A stretch of DNA of 7,614 nt, taken from DRGT01 sp035685445 (GTDB taxonomy: Archaea > Thermoproteota > Nitrososphaeria > Nitrososphaerales > Nitrosopumilaceae). The position numbers and the translations under genes are program-made. Below are positions 6,263-7,614 of the stretch, one piece after another. Every line of letters begins with the position of its first letter. Position 1 is the first letter of the stretch. Location: NCBI GenBank assembly GCA_035685445.1, contig DASSAK010000079.1, positions 1 to 7,614 on the forward strand, given 5' to 3'. The notes beneath the pieces were generated by a model. It was not told the origin of the DNA. It made no database searches and saw only the letters and a program-made list of their open reading frames with translations.

Positions 6263-7405
6263 ATGCTTTTTTCTCATATTTCAGATACGCATTTAGGATT
6301 AGTTCAATATGGTTCAGAAGAAAGAGAAAATGATGTTTATGATGCATTTAACCAAGCAATTGATATTTCAATTAAAGACCATGTAAATTTTGTAATTTTT
6401 GCGGGGGATATTTTTCATGTTCCCACTCCAAGTGGGACAGCGATAATGCACATGGCGAATGCATTAAAACGTTTAAAACAAAACAATATTGATTCGTTTT
6501 TCATTCTTGGGGAGCACGATATTAGTAGAATTAGAACAACCCCTGTCCCATACGTCTATCATAATTTAGAATTTGCAAAATACATCGGTCAAGGAAAACC
6601 AGTTTTTTACAAAGATGTTTTGCTTGTTGGTTTTGATAAAATTAGAAAAAATGAAATGAGTGATTATGAAAAAAAGTTCAAGGAAATAGATTCGATTGCA
6701 AAGGAGCACAATGGCCACAAAATTCTCGTGATGCATCAGGGAATTACTGAATTAAACAAATTTGCTGGAGAGATAAATTCCACGGATCTTCCAAAAAATT
6801 TTACCTATTATGCAATGGGTCACTTACATGATCAATTTTTAAAAAAATTTTCACACCTTGATGGCCCAATAGCATATCCTGGTTCAACAGAACTAACAAC
6901 AAGTGAAGGTATCAAAGAAACAAAAAAAGGATTCTACGAAGTTGATATTTCAACTAAGGAAGCCAAACCCAAATGGATAGAATTAAACATCAGGCCACAG
7001 TTTTCGATAAAAACAACATCAAATGATCTTTCAAAAACTGTCGATAAAATAATAGAAAATGCAAAAAATAATCCAAAAAAACCAATCATTGAGCTCAAAA
7101 TCGAAGGAAATGATATAGAATCAGAGATTGTTCAAGCACAGCTATCACGTCTAATTCCTCACACACTATACTATTCTTGGAAAATACTTCAACAACAATC
7201 TGATGGCTCCTCGGTTTTAATGGACAGGCCAGAAAAAATGGATGAAGCATTATTCAAGCTTGCAGTCAATTCATTAAAATCAGAAAAACTAGCAAGTTTC
7301 GCAGTTAAAGAGCTATTACCATTATTATCAACAAGTCAAATTGATCAAGCAAATCAATTGGTGTTAGAAAATTTTGAGCAATTCAAAAAGGAGAAATTAA
7401 AATGA
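6263..7405 (+). CDS. mre11: Mre11 nuclease subunit, with GEHD in motif III
   Basis: Mre11 is the manganese-dependent nuclease of the Mre11-Rad50 complex, which detects, tethers and trims double-strand breaks. The phosphoesterase domain shows SDTHLG (7-12; D8, H10), GDIFH (48-52; D49, H52), LGEHD (82-86), MHQG (157-160; H158) and GHLHD (186-190; H187, H189). Pyrococcus Mre11 uses D8, H10, D49, N84, H173, H206 and H208 for two metals. Here position 84 is Glu (codon GAG, 6512-6514) rather than Asn, while H85 is kept. A capping domain follows (about 225-330), and the C-terminal helices end in a lysine-rich tail, where Rad50 normally binds. The 380-residue length is normal for archaea. The start is 1 base after the herA stop with no convincing SD, so reinitiation by terminating ribosomes is likely. 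Its stop overlaps rad50 by 4 bases. Confidence 0.95.
   Translation: MLFSHISDTHLGLVQYGSEERENDVYDAFNQAIDISIKDHVNFVIFAGDIFHVPTPSGTAIMHMANALKRLKQNNIDSFFILGEHDISRIRTTPVPYVYHNLEFAKYIGQGKPVFYKDVLLVGFDKIRKNEMSDYEKKFKEIDSIAKEHNGHKILVMHQGITELNKFAGEINSTDLPKNFTYYAMGHLHDQFLKKFSHLDGPIAYPGSTELTTSEGIKETKKGFYEVDISTKEAKPKWIELNIRPQFSIKTTSNDLSKTVDKIIENAKNNPKKPIIELKIEGNDIESEIVQAQLSRLIPHTLYYSWKILQQQSDGSSVLMDRPEKMDEALFKLAVNSLKSEKLASFAVKELLPLLSTSQIDQANQLVLENFEQFKKEKLK
7388..7393 (+). promoter_or_regulatory. Shine-Dalgarno site of rad50
   Basis: AAGGAG lies 8 bases before the rad50 ATG, inside the last codons of mre11. It supports the start at 7402 and translational coupling through the ATGA overlap. Confidence 0.6.
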
Positions 7406-7614
7406 TCAAGTCAGTGGAGCTAGGGAATTTTCTTGCACACTCTACAACGAAGTTAGATTTTGAAGAAGGAGTAACTGTTTTTGTAGGACCTAATGGTGCT
7501 GGCAAATCAAGTATTATCGATGCAATAACTTTTGCTCTATTTGGTCAACATTCTAGAAAGTCAAACAAGGGTTTGATTCGCAGAGGAACAAGTCAGGGGT
7601 ATTCTAAAGTCGGC
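7402..7614 (+). CDS. rad50: Rad50 ATPase, N-terminal 71 codons (cut by window edge)
   Basis: Rad50 is the SMC-like ABC ATPase partner of Mre11; ATP binding closes the dimer and controls Mre11 access to DNA. Only the N-terminal lobe is visible, beginning MIKSVELGNFLAHSTTKLDF, a typical SMC/Rad50 opening with a conserved His13-Ser14 after the first strand. Walker A is GPNGAGKSS at 29-37 (K35). ITFALFGQ (42-49) and the basic segment near residues 51-61 fit Rad50. The coiled coil, zinc hook, signature motif and Walker B lie outside the window. The start overlaps the mre11 stop (ATGA, 7402-7405) and has an SD 8 bases upstream. Confidence 0.93.
   Translation, partial: MIKSVELGNFLAHSTTKLDFEEGVTVFVGPNGAGKSSIIDAITFALFGQHSRKSNKGLIRRGTSQGYSKVG

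Noticed and set aside
1..7614. Mobile element, phage, CRISPR or defence island
   Set aside because: No transposase, integrase, terminal inverted repeats, spaced repeats or tRNA-end duplication was seen. HerA-NurA can occur in defence systems, but here it sits with mre11 and rad50 in the normal housekeeping repair operon.

Overview
This window looks like chromosomal DNA from a low-GC archaeon, most likely a mesophilic Nitrososphaeria (Thaumarchaeota) of the Nitrosopumilus type. That assignment is an inference from four things. The NurA/HerA/Mre11/Rad50 repair set is archaeal. Aspartate dehydrogenase (NadX) is paired with NadA. The DNA is strongly A+T rich. Genes that begin a transcript have no Shine-Dalgarno (SD) sequence and carry a TATA-like box about 25 bases upstream, as in leaderless archaeal transcripts, whereas some downstream genes have clear SD motifs. 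No 16S or ammonia-oxidation marker is present to settle the lineage.

The left half is on the minus strand. It holds (i) the first 265 codons of a secreted matrixin-like zinc metallopeptidase that runs off the left edge; (ii) a radical SAM protein with a cysteine-rich C-terminus and unknown substrate; (iii) nadA, quinolinate synthase; and (iv) nadX, L-aspartate dehydrogenase. NadX oxidises aspartate to iminoaspartate, and NadA condenses it with dihydroxyacetone phosphate to quinolinate, the first two steps of de novo NAD synthesis. No nadB or nadC is in the window.

A 127-base divergent intergenic region (3772-3898) separates nadX from the plus-strand operon nurA-herA-mre11-rad50. These genes are tightly packed: a 4-base ATGA overlap, then a 1-base gap, then another ATGA overlap. 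They encode the archaeal double-strand-break end-resection machinery. Mre11-Rad50 opens and processes the end, and the HerA translocase with the NurA nuclease resects the 5' strand to give the 3' tail for RadA. Rad50 is cut by the right edge after 71 codons.

The region is gene-dense and has no stretch over 300 bases without a gene. I saw no tRNA, rRNA, CRISPR array, insertion sequence or att site. I found no convincing undescribed system. The points most worth checking are a GEHD in place of GNHD in Mre11 phosphoesterase motif III, the orphan radical SAM enzyme, the secreted metalloprotease, a NadA whose motifs resemble Gram-positive bacterial enzymes, and small dyad or direct-repeat elements in the nad/nur control regions.
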